NCBI GenBank assembly: GCA_016219985.1
Contig: JACRJO010000029.1
Span: 1 to 64,000, forward strand
Source of the DNA: Sphingobacteriales bacterium
GTDB taxonomy: Bacteria; Bacteroidota; Bacteroidia; Chitinophagales; Chitinophagaceae
Reading direction: 5' to 3'
Length of the DNA: 64,000 bases
In this document: one piece after another, positions 45,023 to 54,324 of the stretch
Layout: every line of letters begins with the position of its first letter
How positions within the stretch are numbered: the first letter of the stretch is position 1
The notes under the pieces: generated by a model
Told to the model about the DNA's origin: nothing
The model's input: the letters and a program-made list of their open reading frames with translations, nothing else
Database searches by the model: none
Position numbers and translations under genes: made by a program

Positions 45023-46012
45023 TTACCAACCCGGGCCCGCGTACTGGTAAGCCAGGACAAAAGCCACTGATGCCCAAAAAAGCAGGACCGGTATGATCCG
45101 GAAGCCGGAATAGAGATAAGTACAGGCATGGAAAGCGGCAAAGGGAACGGCCGCCATTACCCAGTTAGCCAGGCTGTCGCTGTTGTTCACAAACGGGACC
45201 AGGATTGCCACGAGGAGGTAAAGCAGCACCAGGCTCCAGCCCTTGCGGACCTGAATCAGCATTTTCCGCAGGCTGTCCTGCACGTAGTAACTGCCGATCA
45301 GGAATGGAACAGTCAGGAGGAAAACGCTTCCGGCCATCCAGGCCGACTGGGCCAGGGAAGGAAGGTGCAGGGACAGGTGCGGGAGCAGCTTATCCCAGCT
45401 CCAGGGACCGGTAATAAAGAGGTAAACCGCATAAAAATAAAAGGGGGCTAAAACACCCAGCAGGCAAAGGATCCACTCATTCAGGCGGAAAGGCCGCATT
45501 ACCATCAGCGCGAGGAGTATCCAGCCGGTATACGTGATAGCCGGGAAAAAAAAGAAGGCCGCTAATCCCAAGGCCAGGCCAATATTGAAAATAGCCCCCT
45601 TGGCGGAGGGCTGGTTGTAAATGCGAAACAGGGCCGACAGCACAAACAACAAGAAGGTATTGACCAGCAATGGGGCCGTGAAGTAATTCCATTCGGGAAA
45701 AAAAGAAGTGATTAGCAGGTAGGCCATCCCGGGAAAATAAGTTGGCCGGCTCATCATCCGGTGCTGGGAGATAAACCGGTTCAGCATCAGGGCCTGTATA
45801 TATAAACAAAGAAAAGCCAATACCGGGTAAACGGAGGGACCGAACCCGCTTCCGGCATGAAGATAATCAAGGATTCCCCTGAACAGGATGCCGTCGCCGG
45901 CCCCTTTTTGCGTAACATGGGGATGCGTGAACATCGGGAGTTTTATCAGGACCCCGAAAACCAGGAGCAAAAAGATATTTGCCGGGTTTTTCTGTTTGAA
46001 TAGGCCGACCAC
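45023..46012 (-). CDS. Multi-pass membrane protein, DUF6427-like
   Basis: This 329-residue protein has about nine or ten hydrophobic segments spread through its length and almost no soluble domain. The N-terminus MVGLFKQKNPANIFLLLV and the positions of the Asn/Pro residues remind me of the Bacteroidota family DUF6427. The function is unknown. It lies 23 bases after the upstream gene and is read leftward, so the two are probably co-transcribed. Confidence 0.65.
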   Translation of the reverse strand: MVGLFKQKNPANIFLLLVFGVLIKLPMFTHPHVTQKGAGDGILFRGILDYLHAGSGFGPSVYPVLAFLCLYIQALMLNRFISQHRMMSRPTYFPGMAYLLITSFFPEWNYFTAPLLVNTFLLFVLSALFRIYNQPSAKGAIFNIGLALGLAAFFFFPAITYTGWILLALMVMRPFRLNEWILCLLGVLAPFYFYAVYLFITGPWSWDKLLPHLSLHLPSLAQSAWMAGSVFLLTVPFLIGSYYVQDSLRKMLIQVRKGWSLVLLYLLVAILVPFVNNSDSLANWVMAAVPFAAFHACTYLYSGFRIIPVLLFWASVAFVLAYQYAGPGW

Positions 46013-46035
46013 TTAGTAAAGGGCTGAATTAAGGA

Positions 46036-47565
46036 TTAGTTGTAATCGATTTTGGCAAAACAAATATAGTTACGATACAAACAAGGGACGATCATTTGTT
46101 TTGCACTGACCTGTTTGCCGAATTTGGGCATGAATTCATATCCTTTATCCAGGTTTTTCAGGGTGGGATTGCGGGTCATTTCCCCGCCCGGGCTCACCCC
46201 GTAATCATTCAGGAGATTATTCCTCCGTTCCTGCTGGTTAAAGAGAAAGTGGATCTGTTCCCCGGTATTCATCAGCTGGTAAGAGATCATATCGCCGGAT
46301 TCATCATCAAACTGGCTTTTCCCTATTACATTGTTCCATTCCGGCTGTCCCTTGCTGTCGAAGGAAAGCACAACGATATTATCCGCATGGTGACGGACGG
46401 CCTGGTTGCTGCCACGACCCCACCAGAAACGATCGTAGAAAGGAGAATAATAATAACTGTTGTACCCCGGCGACCAGTAAGGCGAACCATAGAGATAATC
46501 CCAGCGGTTCCAGTTATTGAAACGGGAAGTGGTATAATATGCTTCACTGCCGATAATAAAGCCCCCGTCCCGCCGGGTGATGATGTTCCGGATAAAATAA
46601 TCGTTGAACGCCATTTTTGCACTGGCGTCCCCGCGTGCTTCCTTTCTCAATTCGTCGGAAAAGATCGTCACGTTTTCCAGCAAGGGCCGCCCGCCGGCCT
46701 TATCCCAGATATAAAAATAAAATCCATCAATATTTCCCCTTCTTTCCTTGTAATAGAAGGAGGTGAGTAAATACCGTTTATTGTGGTTATCCACCTTGAT
46801 ATGGATCTCGTCCAGCCAGGTTTTGTCAATCGCCAATTTCCTTTCCACCAGGCTGTCCTCCTGGGCCCTTTTGATGATAAAGGAAGCCGTGCTGATATTG
46901 TCATTCCCGGTACGAAGGAATTTGGAGAATACGATATCCCCGTCATTGTCCAGGTTGAAATCGCCCAGGTTCTCATGCCGTTCCTCCATGGGTATTTCCA
47001 GCCGGCTTTTTTTCAGCAGTTCCAGGTTTTCGTTCAGTAGCAGGGTGGTCATCAGGTAGAGCCGTTTGTTGCGGCTGTTGATCTTGAACACCCCGATTCT
47101 TTTTTTATCCTCGCTGCTCAGTACCGAATATATTTTATTGTCCGCGGCAAAGCCGATATGCGTGGTATCCAGTTCCATCAGATCGCCGGTTTTATGGCCC
47201 ATTCCGTCAATCCGGGCAGCCATGCAATAGACCACGCTTTTCCGCTGGTACTGGTAGATCATCCAGGCATGATCCGTATAGGGGAAGAAATCCACATTGA
47301 TCATCCGGTCGTCATTGGGTAAAAAATCCTGTTCCACTTTGGACAGTTCCCGCATATCATTATCCAGTACGGTGATCCAGCTTTTACTGTGCTTGTTTTT
47401 ATAGACCAGAAAATTACCGCCGATCTTGCCGACGATCTCAAAATTCAGGTTCCGTGTATCATCGTTATCTTTCTCTGAATACACGATACGCTGTGCTGAA
47501 ACCGGCAGCCACCAGGCGGCGGCCAGGAGGGCGATCAGCCAGTTCTTATACGGAAGAGTTCTCAT
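46036..47565 (-). CDS. Secreted protein of unknown function
   Basis: This 509-residue protein starts with a signal peptide (MRTLPYKNWLIALLAAAWW) and contains many aromatic and charged residues, with stretches such as GGNFLVYKNKHSKSWITVLD that suggest repeated beta strands, possibly a beta-propeller. A Tyr/Trp/Asn-rich segment (FNNWNRWDYLYGSPYWSPGY) is unusual. No catalytic motif is recognised and no sorting domain is present at the end. I chose the ATG at 47565; another ATG three codons upstream is equally possible. The gene is upstream of the DUF6427-like gene. Confidence 0.72.
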   Translation of the reverse strand: MRTLPYKNWLIALLAAAWWLPVSAQRIVYSEKDNDDTRNLNFEIVGKIGGNFLVYKNKHSKSWITVLDNDMRELSKVEQDFLPNDDRMINVDFFPYTDHAWMIYQYQRKSVVYCMAARIDGMGHKTGDLMELDTTHIGFAADNKIYSVLSSEDKKRIGVFKINSRNKRLYLMTTLLLNENLELLKKSRLEIPMEERHENLGDFNLDNDGDIVFSKFLRTGNDNISTASFIIKRAQEDSLVERKLAIDKTWLDEIHIKVDNHNKRYLLTSFYYKERRGNIDGFYFYIWDKAGGRPLLENVTIFSDELRKEARGDASAKMAFNDYFIRNIITRRDGGFIIGSEAYYTTSRFNNWNRWDYLYGSPYWSPGYNSYYYSPFYDRFWWGRGSNQAVRHHADNIVVLSFDSKGQPEWNNVIGKSQFDDESGDMISYQLMNTGEQIHFLFNQQERRNNLLNDYGVSPGGEMTRNPTLKNLDKGYEFMPKFGKQVSAKQMIVPCLYRNYICFAKIDYN

Positions 47566-47852
47566 GATTTTCATTTTAAAGTTACAGCTCCGGGGCGGAT
47601 CCCCGCTCTTTCCAGATGCAATTTGTAACAATTTTACATTCCCGGCCTCCCCGGGGCCCTTTTTTTCGGCTTACCCGCCCCCCCCCGGCCTGCCACAAAC
47701 GAAACCGAAAGTTTTCCGGGCAGTAATGCTGAATTTAAATTTTGCCTATACCTTTGCCTTTCTGCCGTTACAGAAGCAAAAGCTGTACCTGCATCGTCCG
47801 GGTGGCAAGTACCGGGGCGGGCCGCCAGAAAACAAACCACAAATTCCGAAAA

Positions 47853-49811
47853 GTGAAACTATCGTACAACAAGGTTACCGCCGCCGGCTTATTGATTGCG
47901 CTTGGGATAATATACGGGGATATCGGGACCTCTCCTTTGTACGTATTAAATGCGATCATCAATGGAAAAGTCATACAGGAAGACCTGATCCTGGGCGGGT
48001 TGTCCTGTATCATCTGGACCCTGACACTTCAGACAACGGTAAAATATGTAATCCTGACACTCCGGGCCGACAACCGGGGGGAAGGCGGCATCTTCTCCCT
48101 TTTTGCCCTGGTCAGGAGAAGAAAGAAATGGCTGGTGATTCCGGCCATGCTGGGCGGGGCCGCCCTGATCGCGGACGGGATGATCACCCCGCCTATCTCA
48201 GTAACCTCTGCCGTGGAGGGGCTTCGTCAAATCCCGTCACTCAGCTTTATTGATACCTGGTCCATCGTCTATATTGTACTGGGCATCCTGACTCTTTTAT
48301 TTTTCATGCAGCAGTTCGGGTCCGCCTCTATTGGTAAGATGTTTGGCCCGATCATGACCATCTGGTTCCTGATGCTGGCCGGGCTGGGAAGTATGCACCT
48401 GCTGGATGATATCGGTATTTTCAAAGCTTTCAGCCCGCACTATGCTATTCAGTTGCTGACCCAATATCCGAAAGGGTTCTGGATTCTTGGTGCCGTTTTC
48501 CTTTGTACCACCGGGGCCGAAGCCCTGTACAGTGATCTCGGTCATTGCGGGAAATGGAATATCCGGTATTCCTGGATCTTCGTTAAATCCTGTTTGATCC
48601 TGAATTACCTGGGTCAGGGCGCCTGGCTCCTGGCACATTATAACGGGAAAGTTTTTGATGTCTCCTCCGGTAACCCGTTTTATGGCATCATGCCTGACTG
48701 GTTCAGGCTCGTGGGGATTATCATTGCAACTGCAGCCGCTATTATTGCCAGCCAGGCATTGATCAGCGGTTCCTTTACCCTGGTGAGTGAAGCCATCCGG
48801 CTGAACCTCTGGCCGAAGATGAAAATAAACTACCCGACCGAAGAGCGGGGCCAGTTGTATATCCCCGGCATTAATTTTCTCCTTTTCCTGGGTTGTATCG
48901 GCATTACCCTGTATTTCCGCAAGTCCACCAATATGGAAGGAGCGTATGGCCTGGCAATCACCCTCTGTATGATCGCCACGTCTATCCTCTTTGCCAATTT
49001 CCTGGTCCTGCACCGGGTAAAATCGGTGTTTATCTACCTCTATCTCCTGTTATATTTCTCCATCGAGTTCAGTTTTCTTTTTGCGAACCTGGAAAAATTC
49101 CCGCATGGAGGTTATGTGACCCTGGTGGTGGGCGGATTCCTCTTCCTGGTCATGTACATCTGGTACCGGGCCCGCAAGATCAAAAACCGCTATGTGGAAT
49201 TTGTGCGTCTGGAACATTATATCCCCAAGATCCAGGAATTAAGCAATGATAAATCCGTTCCCAAATACGCCACTCACCTGGTCTACATGACCAGCGCGAA
49301 CAACCCGAAAGAGATCGAGCACAAAATCATTTACTCCATCATGAATAAAAAACCCAAGCGGGCCGATATTTACTGGTTTGTGCATATTGATACCATGGAC
49401 GATCCCTATACCTGCGAGTACCTGGTTGAGCATATCATTCCCAATGATATTATCCGGGTGGATTTCCGGCTGGGATTCCGGATGCAACCCCGCATCAACC
49501 TGATGTTCCGCAAAGTGGTTGAGGACCTGGTGGCCAACAAAGAAGTGAATATCATCAGCCGTTATGAAAGCCTGGCCAGCAGCAATACAGTGGGAGACTT
49601 CCAGTTCCTTGTAATGGAAAAATACCTCAGCCAGGATAATGAGCTGCCCTTCTTTGAACGGGTGGTTATGAAACTGCATTTCTGGCTGAAGGAACACAGT
49701 CTTTCAGAGGAAAAAGGCTTCGGGCTTGACCTGGCGAATGTTACCGTGGAAAAATTCCCGCTGATTGTAGCCCCGGTAACCAATCTCCGGCTCAGGCGAG
49801 TGGAAAAATAA
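47853..49811 (+). CDS. kup: Kup-type potassium uptake protein
   Basis: This 652-residue protein is a KUP/HAK/KT low-affinity K+ transporter. The first helix carries the family motif GIIYGDIGTSPLYVL, followed by the K+/H+ region IADGMITPPISVTSAVEGL and ALYSDLGHCG. About 12 membrane segments are followed by a cytoplasmic tail of about 190 residues. I use the GTG at 47853 because known family members begin about there. A TACCTTTG box at 47749-47756 also places transcription downstream of the longer ATG at 47742. It is convergent with the kdp histidine kinase gene, so both K+ systems are side by side. Confidence 0.95.
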   Translation: MKLSYNKVTAAGLLIALGIIYGDIGTSPLYVLNAIINGKVIQEDLILGGLSCIIWTLTLQTTVKYVILTLRADNRGEGGIFSLFALVRRRKKWLVIPAMLGGAALIADGMITPPISVTSAVEGLRQIPSLSFIDTWSIVYIVLGILTLLFFMQQFGSASIGKMFGPIMTIWFLMLAGLGSMHLLDDIGIFKAFSPHYAIQLLTQYPKGFWILGAVFLCTTGAEALYSDLGHCGKWNIRYSWIFVKSCLILNYLGQGAWLLAHYNGKVFDVSSGNPFYGIMPDWFRLVGIIIATAAAIIASQALISGSFTLVSEAIRLNLWPKMKINYPTEERGQLYIPGINFLLFLGCIGITLYFRKSTNMEGAYGLAITLCMIATSILFANFLVLHRVKSVFIYLYLLLYFSIEFSFLFANLEKFPHGGYVTLVVGGFLFLVMYIWYRARKIKNRYVEFVRLEHYIPKIQELSNDKSVPKYATHLVYMTSANNPKEIEHKIIYSIMNKKPKRADIYWFVHIDTMDDPYTCEYLVEHIIPNDIIRVDFRLGFRMQPRINLMFRKVVEDLVANKEVNIISRYESLASSNTVGDFQFLVMEKYLSQDNELPFFERVVMKLHFWLKEHSLSEEKGFGLDLANVTVEKFPLIVAPVTNLRLRRVEK

Positions 49812-49844
49812 GAAAGCAGCAGCGCCTGTCCGGGGTAGAAATCT

Positions 49845-51542
49845 TTATTCGCGGACAGGTAACCGGAAATAAAACCTGCTGCCGGTTCCCGGTGCAGTTT
49901 CCACCCCTACCTGGCCACCCTGTGCTTCAATAAATTCCCTGCAGATAGCTAAGCCCAGCCCCGAACCTTCTTTGCTCCCCGGTACCCGGAAATAACGGTC
50001 AAATATCTTGTCCCGGTACTGCGGATCGATCCCCTTCCCAAAATCCTGTACACTGTACTCGACAAAATGATCCACCTGCCGCAGGGCAATAATAATAAAT
50101 TGGTCTCCGGGCGAATACCGGATGGCATTGGTCAGGAAATTATTCAATACCCAGGTGCTCTTATCCTCATCCGTATAAACAGAAGGCAGGTTGGGCGCCA
50201 GCTCCTTTTTTAGGGTAATCCCTTTTTCCCTGGCAACGTTGGATACCGATTCCACCGCTTTATCCACCAGGGAAGCCGGGGGTACTTCCCGGAGGTTTAA
50301 CTGAATTTTCCCGCTTTCCACCTGCGACATATCAAGCAGTTCGCTCAGAATACGGAGCAGCCGTTTGTTGTCCTCCCGGAGACTTTGCACGAGTTCCTTT
50401 TGCTCTTCCGTCAGTGTGCCGACCCGTTCATCCTCCAGCAATTTCAGGCTGAAATCTGAGGAAGCCAGCGGTGTTTTCAATTCATGTGACACCGTGGCAA
50501 TGAAATTTGTCTTGGCCACATCGAGTTCTTTAAAAGGAGTAATATTTTTTAAAATGATCACATTCCCGGTTTTTCGTCCCTCGTGCGTCAGTTCCATCAA
50601 CTCCTTCGCAAAATAATTCTCCTTCCCGTCCACCACGATTTTGAAAGGAATATTTTGTTGCTCGCTGACGAGGAAGCGGAAGAGATCATTTCTTTTTTTA
50701 ACCTCCTCCTGCTGGAGTCCGACCAGGTCCTGGTTGGACAGGTGAAGCAATTGCAGGGCCTGCTCGTTGGCAAACAGGATAATCCCTTTATGGTCGATAC
50801 CGATGCTCGCATCTTTCAGTGAATTAATCACCGCTTCGGCCCTTTGTTTTTCAAATAAAATCCTGGAGAGGTTGCTGTGCTCATATTCGTCGAGCCGTTC
50901 CGCCATCGTATTAAAGGCATTGGCCAGTTCCCCGAACTCGTCTTTCCGGTTCAGGTGTATCCGCTGGCTGTAATTTTTTGCCGCAATGGCCTTGATCCCT
51001 TCTGTTAACCGGGCTACCGGGGAAGCCACCAGGGAAGGGAAATTAAAAATAAAGGTGATCCCCAGCAGGGTACAGATGGTCAGGATGATGGTAATAATGG
51101 TCTTCGCATTTTCCGCAGAGGCTTTGGCAGCCTGGTTTTTCATATCAATGGCCTGCAGGTTCAGCTGCATAATCCCGCTAATATCCTTCCGGATCAGCAT
51201 ACGGAGTGAATCATTGGCCGGCAGCAGTTGCATCACTTTAAAATTATTTCGCAGCGATTCCGTCAGTTCCCTCTCCCCGGGTTCCGTGATATTTCGCTCC
51301 TGCAGCCGGAGGGTTTTTTCAAAATTGCTATAGGCGGCAAGGCTGTCGCTGCTCCTGAACCCGTCCATTTCCTTCAGCATATCCCTTGCATAATTCAGGG
51401 TTTCATAGTTATCCTTTATGATATCTTTTGCTTCCCCGGTTATCCGGTTAAAGTAGTAAAAACTGACAGCTCCCACGAGCATCAGCAGGGCAAAAAGAAA
51501 AATGCCTCCCCCGGCTACTTTTGTTTTTAGCTTAACGGCCAT
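49845..51542 (-). CDS. HAMP sensor histidine kinase of the kdp operon
   Basis: This 565-residue kinase has two membrane segments (about 10-30 and 150-172), a HAMP region (about 172-225), a PAS-like domain (about 235-340), the phospho-acceptor in ATVSHELKTPLASSDFSL, and an ATPase domain with NNFLTNAIRYSP and GSGLGLAICREF. In E. coli these catalytic parts are fused to KdpD, but here KdpD is a separate gene whose stop codon shares one base with this start (TGATG). It would phosphorylate the sigma-54 regulator encoded upstream of the operon. An imperfect hairpin (CCTGTCCG / CGGACAGG) spans its stop. Confidence 0.93.
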   Translation of the reverse strand: MAVKLKTKVAGGGIFLFALLMLVGAVSFYYFNRITGEAKDIIKDNYETLNYARDMLKEMDGFRSSDSLAAYSNFEKTLRLQERNITEPGERELTESLRNNFKVMQLLPANDSLRMLIRKDISGIMQLNLQAIDMKNQAAKASAENAKTIITIILTICTLLGITFIFNFPSLVASPVARLTEGIKAIAAKNYSQRIHLNRKDEFGELANAFNTMAERLDEYEHSNLSRILFEKQRAEAVINSLKDASIGIDHKGIILFANEQALQLLHLSNQDLVGLQQEEVKKRNDLFRFLVSEQQNIPFKIVVDGKENYFAKELMELTHEGRKTGNVIILKNITPFKELDVAKTNFIATVSHELKTPLASSDFSLKLLEDERVGTLTEEQKELVQSLREDNKRLLRILSELLDMSQVESGKIQLNLREVPPASLVDKAVESVSNVAREKGITLKKELAPNLPSVYTDEDKSTWVLNNFLTNAIRYSPGDQFIIIALRQVDHFVEYSVQDFGKGIDPQYRDKIFDRYFRVPGSKEGSGLGLAICREFIEAQGGQVGVETAPGTGSRFYFRLPVRE

Positions 51543-52663
51543 CAGGATAATATTATAAGGTCCACATCATGTGTAGAAAGGGTTTTGAGCAACTGGTTAA
51601 AGAGGTTGGTACGGAGGATTACCTGGAACAAATTCAGGTGAGGTTTACCGGTACAGACCGTGGTTATATGTTTTTCTTCCACCTGCTTAATAATCGCTTT
51701 CGCCACATTGTTGTCTTTTACCTGGATCACCTCTGCTCCCAGTTCGGTGGCGTTTTTGAAATTATTGATCAGGTGCCGCTGGGCCGCCAGGGGAATCTTG
51801 TCCGCTGACTCATTGGCAGTTTGCACATACAGCACATACCATTTACTGTTGTAATAAGACGCGAGGCGGGCGGTTTTCCGGATAATATTCTGGGCCATTT
51901 CATGATTGGAGGAGATACAGGCCAGGAAATGCTCATGCCGCCAGGGCCGGTCTTTTGCCATGACTTCATGGTCTACTTTCCGTTCCACCTGCCCGGCCAC
52001 TTCCTTCAGGGCCAGTTCCCTTAATTGCAGGATCTTCTCCGACTGAAAAAAATTGGTGAGCGCCTGCTGTACTTTGCTGTGATCATATATTTTTCCCTCT
52101 TTGAGCCGGGTGATGAGTTCATCCGCCGTCAGGTCAATATTTACCACTTCATCTGCTAACTGGAGCATTTTATCCGGCACCCGCTCCTTTACTTCGACGC
52201 CGGTGATCTCTTTTACATCCTCGTTGATGCTTTCAATATGCTGGATATTGACTGCCGAGATCACATGGATTCCTTCCTCAATGATATCCAGCACATCCTG
52301 CCAGCGTTTTTCATTCTTACTCCCGGGAATATTGGTATGGGCCAGTTCATCCACGATCACCACATCCGGGTGCAGCAGCAGGATCGCCTGTACATCCAGT
52401 TCATCCAGTTCCTTCCCCTTGTAAAATACTTTCCGGCGGGGAATGAGCGGCAATCCTTCCACCAGGGCCTGCGTTTCCGCCCGGCCATGCGTTTCGATAT
52501 AGCCGATCTTTACATTCACCCCATTACGCAGCAGGGTATGGGCTTCCTGCAGCATCCGGTAGCTTTTCCCCACACCGGCGCTCATGCCAATGTAGATTTT
52601 CAGCTTTCCCTTTCGCTCCCGCTTAATTTTCTCCAACCATATATTTGCTTCCGTATCGGGCAT
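51542..52663 (-). CDS. kdpD: Truncated KdpD: sensor and USP-like domains only
   Basis: This 373-residue protein matches only the cytoplasmic N-terminal part of KdpD. The Walker A-like GMSAGVGKSYRML is at about 25-37, IVDELAHTNIPGSKNEKRWQ follows, and a universal-stress-like domain occupies about 230-373. It has no DUF4118 membrane domain and no kinase domain. The ATG at 52663 is one base after the porin stop; a longer start at 52681 would overlap the porin. It presumably senses K+ or a nucleotide signal and acts through the separate kinase encoded next. Confidence 0.92.
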   Translation of the reverse strand: MPDTEANIWLEKIKRERKGKLKIYIGMSAGVGKSYRMLQEAHTLLRNGVNVKIGYIETHGRAETQALVEGLPLIPRRKVFYKGKELDELDVQAILLLHPDVVIVDELAHTNIPGSKNEKRWQDVLDIIEEGIHVISAVNIQHIESINEDVKEITGVEVKERVPDKMLQLADEVVNIDLTADELITRLKEGKIYDHSKVQQALTNFFQSEKILQLRELALKEVAGQVERKVDHEVMAKDRPWRHEHFLACISSNHEMAQNIIRKTARLASYYNSKWYVLYVQTANESADKIPLAAQRHLINNFKNATELGAEVIQVKDNNVAKAIIKQVEEKHITTVCTGKPHLNLFQVILRTNLFNQLLKTLSTHDVDLIILS

Positions 52664-52664
52664 A

Positions 52665-53732
52665 TCAGAATGAAACTGCAACAGATGAAGTAATAGAACT
52701 GTTTGTTTTTACAAGCCCCGTTTCACGTATAAAAATTTTGTCCTTACTGGCCAGGCGCCTGGCTTCCAGTCTTACCAGTACATTCTTTAAAGGGCGATGA
52801 TCGATATTGAGCGACCATCCGCCGGTCTGAAAGCCATGGGGAGTTCCCGTACTGATGATCACCCCGTTCTGATCCTGGTAGTATTCCACCCGTCCGGTCA
52901 ATACCCATTTGGAATTGATAGTATATCTTAAAATACCCACGGGGCTGTACCAGTAGTTGTGCCCCGGGCCGGAGCCGGCCTTCTCTTCCGTACCGGCATC
53001 AAATCCCAGGACGAGTCCCCATTTTTCGCCGGGTGTGAATATCCCGTAAAAGTTATGGAATATCCTGTACAACCGGGCATTGTCCGGCTTATCGGTTCCG
53101 AAAAAATTGCTGTAATTCAGCAGTACTTTCGCTGAAGGTTTAAACTGCACCTGTGTACCCCAGCTCAGCAGGGAGTTCCCGTCCACTCTTTTGATCCGCT
53201 GCCAGCCGTTCAGGGCCATTCCGCCCAGCATCCATTTCCCGTTACTGGTGGTATAGGTGAGTTTAGCTCCTGCTTCAAAATAAGGTGTGTTGTCCGCCCC
53301 GATGCTCCGGGTAAGGGTCCAGCAGTCTTTACTGACGGCGCTCTCGAACCCGATATGCGAGGGAAGAATCCCAACATCTAACCAGACATTTTTTGGGCCC
53401 AGTTTTATCCCCGCATTGGCTTCAAAGACATTCTTCAACACCCCGGGTTCTGCCGCATAGTTGGCATTCATATAAGTGCCGGCTGCCAGTGCCAGGTTTG
53501 CCCTTATTTTGGGGGTGTTGTATGCCGCTTTCAAAAAACCAAGGTCCAGGTTAAATTCATTGTGCCGGTTATGACTGTAGATAAAACCGGGACGGTTGTT
53601 GTCTGCCGGTTTATTAAAATCATACTGGTAATACATTTCGGTATATCCGCTGATTGCCAGGGAAGCCGTCGTATCCTGCGCGTTTACCCTGATGACCAGC
53701 ATCAGCAGGATTCCCACTGCATAGTTTTTCAT
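52665..53732 (-). CDS. BBP2-type outer-membrane porin in the kdp operon
   Basis: This 355-residue protein has a signal peptide (MKNYAVGILLMLVIRVNAQ) and alternating hydrophobic strands ending in an aromatic residue (SSVAVSF), as in beta-barrels. The segments SGYTEMYYQYDF and NEFNLDLGFLKAAY resemble the Bacteroidota beta-barrel porin 2 (OmpL-like) family. It lies between kdpC and kdpD, 21 bases after kdpC. A pore for K+ across the outer membrane is inferred from this position. The next gene starts one base after its stop. Confidence 0.85.
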   Translation of the reverse strand: MKNYAVGILLMLVIRVNAQDTTASLAISGYTEMYYQYDFNKPADNNRPGFIYSHNRHNEFNLDLGFLKAAYNTPKIRANLALAAGTYMNANYAAEPGVLKNVFEANAGIKLGPKNVWLDVGILPSHIGFESAVSKDCWTLTRSIGADNTPYFEAGAKLTYTTSNGKWMLGGMALNGWQRIKRVDGNSLLSWGTQVQFKPSAKVLLNYSNFFGTDKPDNARLYRIFHNFYGIFTPGEKWGLVLGFDAGTEEKAGSGPGHNYWYSPVGILRYTINSKWVLTGRVEYYQDQNGVIISTGTPHGFQTGGWSLNIDHRPLKNVLVRLEARRLASKDKIFIRETGLVKTNSSITSSVAVSF

Positions 53733-53753
53733 CTCTTTTTATTTTACCTTCTT

Positions 53754-54308
53754 TTATTTTAACTGATCTAATGCGATATTCAGTTTAAGCACATTCACCA
53801 CGGAAGGTCCCAGCCCTTTTTTTTCGATATGCCGGTTTACCAAAGTTCTGACAATCTCTTCTGATATACTCCTGGTTGCAGCAATTCGTTTCACCTGAAC
53901 CTGTGCTCCTGCGGGTGAAAGATGGGGATCCAGCCCGCTGCCGCTGGCGGTAACCAGTTCAGCCGGAATTTCTCCTTTGGTAACGCCTGGATTGTGTACC
54001 AGGAAACTGTCAATCCGGTCCTGTACAATTTGCAGGTAACCCGGGTTGGAAGGCCCCTTATTGGATCCGGCAGAACCGGCCGCGTTATACTCCACGGCAG
54101 ATGGGCGGCCCCAGAAGTATTTATCAGCTGTAAATTTCTGGCCAATTTTTTCATACCCTACCACTTTCCCGTTGACCGTAATCGTTTCTCCGTTTCCCCC
54201 GCCGGGTGCTGCTTTGCTGATACCGGCTATCAGGAAAGGATATACAACTGCACAGATCAATATCATTACAATGGTCAGTTTAACCGAAATCAGGAGATTC
54301 TTTTTCAT
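53754..54308 (-). CDS. kdpC: K+-transporting ATPase C chain
   Basis: This 184-residue subunit has one N-terminal membrane anchor (about 7-26) and the family segments YFWGRPSAVEYN, NPGYLQIVQDRIDSF and SGSGLDPHLSPAGAQVQV. It stabilises the KdpAB complex and aids ATP binding. I chose the ATG at 54308, 16 bases after kdpB; a longer frame would overlap kdpB. Confidence 0.96.
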   Translation of the reverse strand: MKKNLLISVKLTIVMILICAVVYPFLIAGISKAAPGGGNGETITVNGKVVGYEKIGQKFTADKYFWGRPSAVEYNAAGSAGSNKGPSNPGYLQIVQDRIDSFLVHNPGVTKGEIPAELVTASGSGLDPHLSPAGAQVQVKRIAATRSISEEIVRTLVNRHIEKKGLGPSVVNVLKLNIALDQLK

Positions 54309-54324
54309 TTTTTTTGTTTTACAG

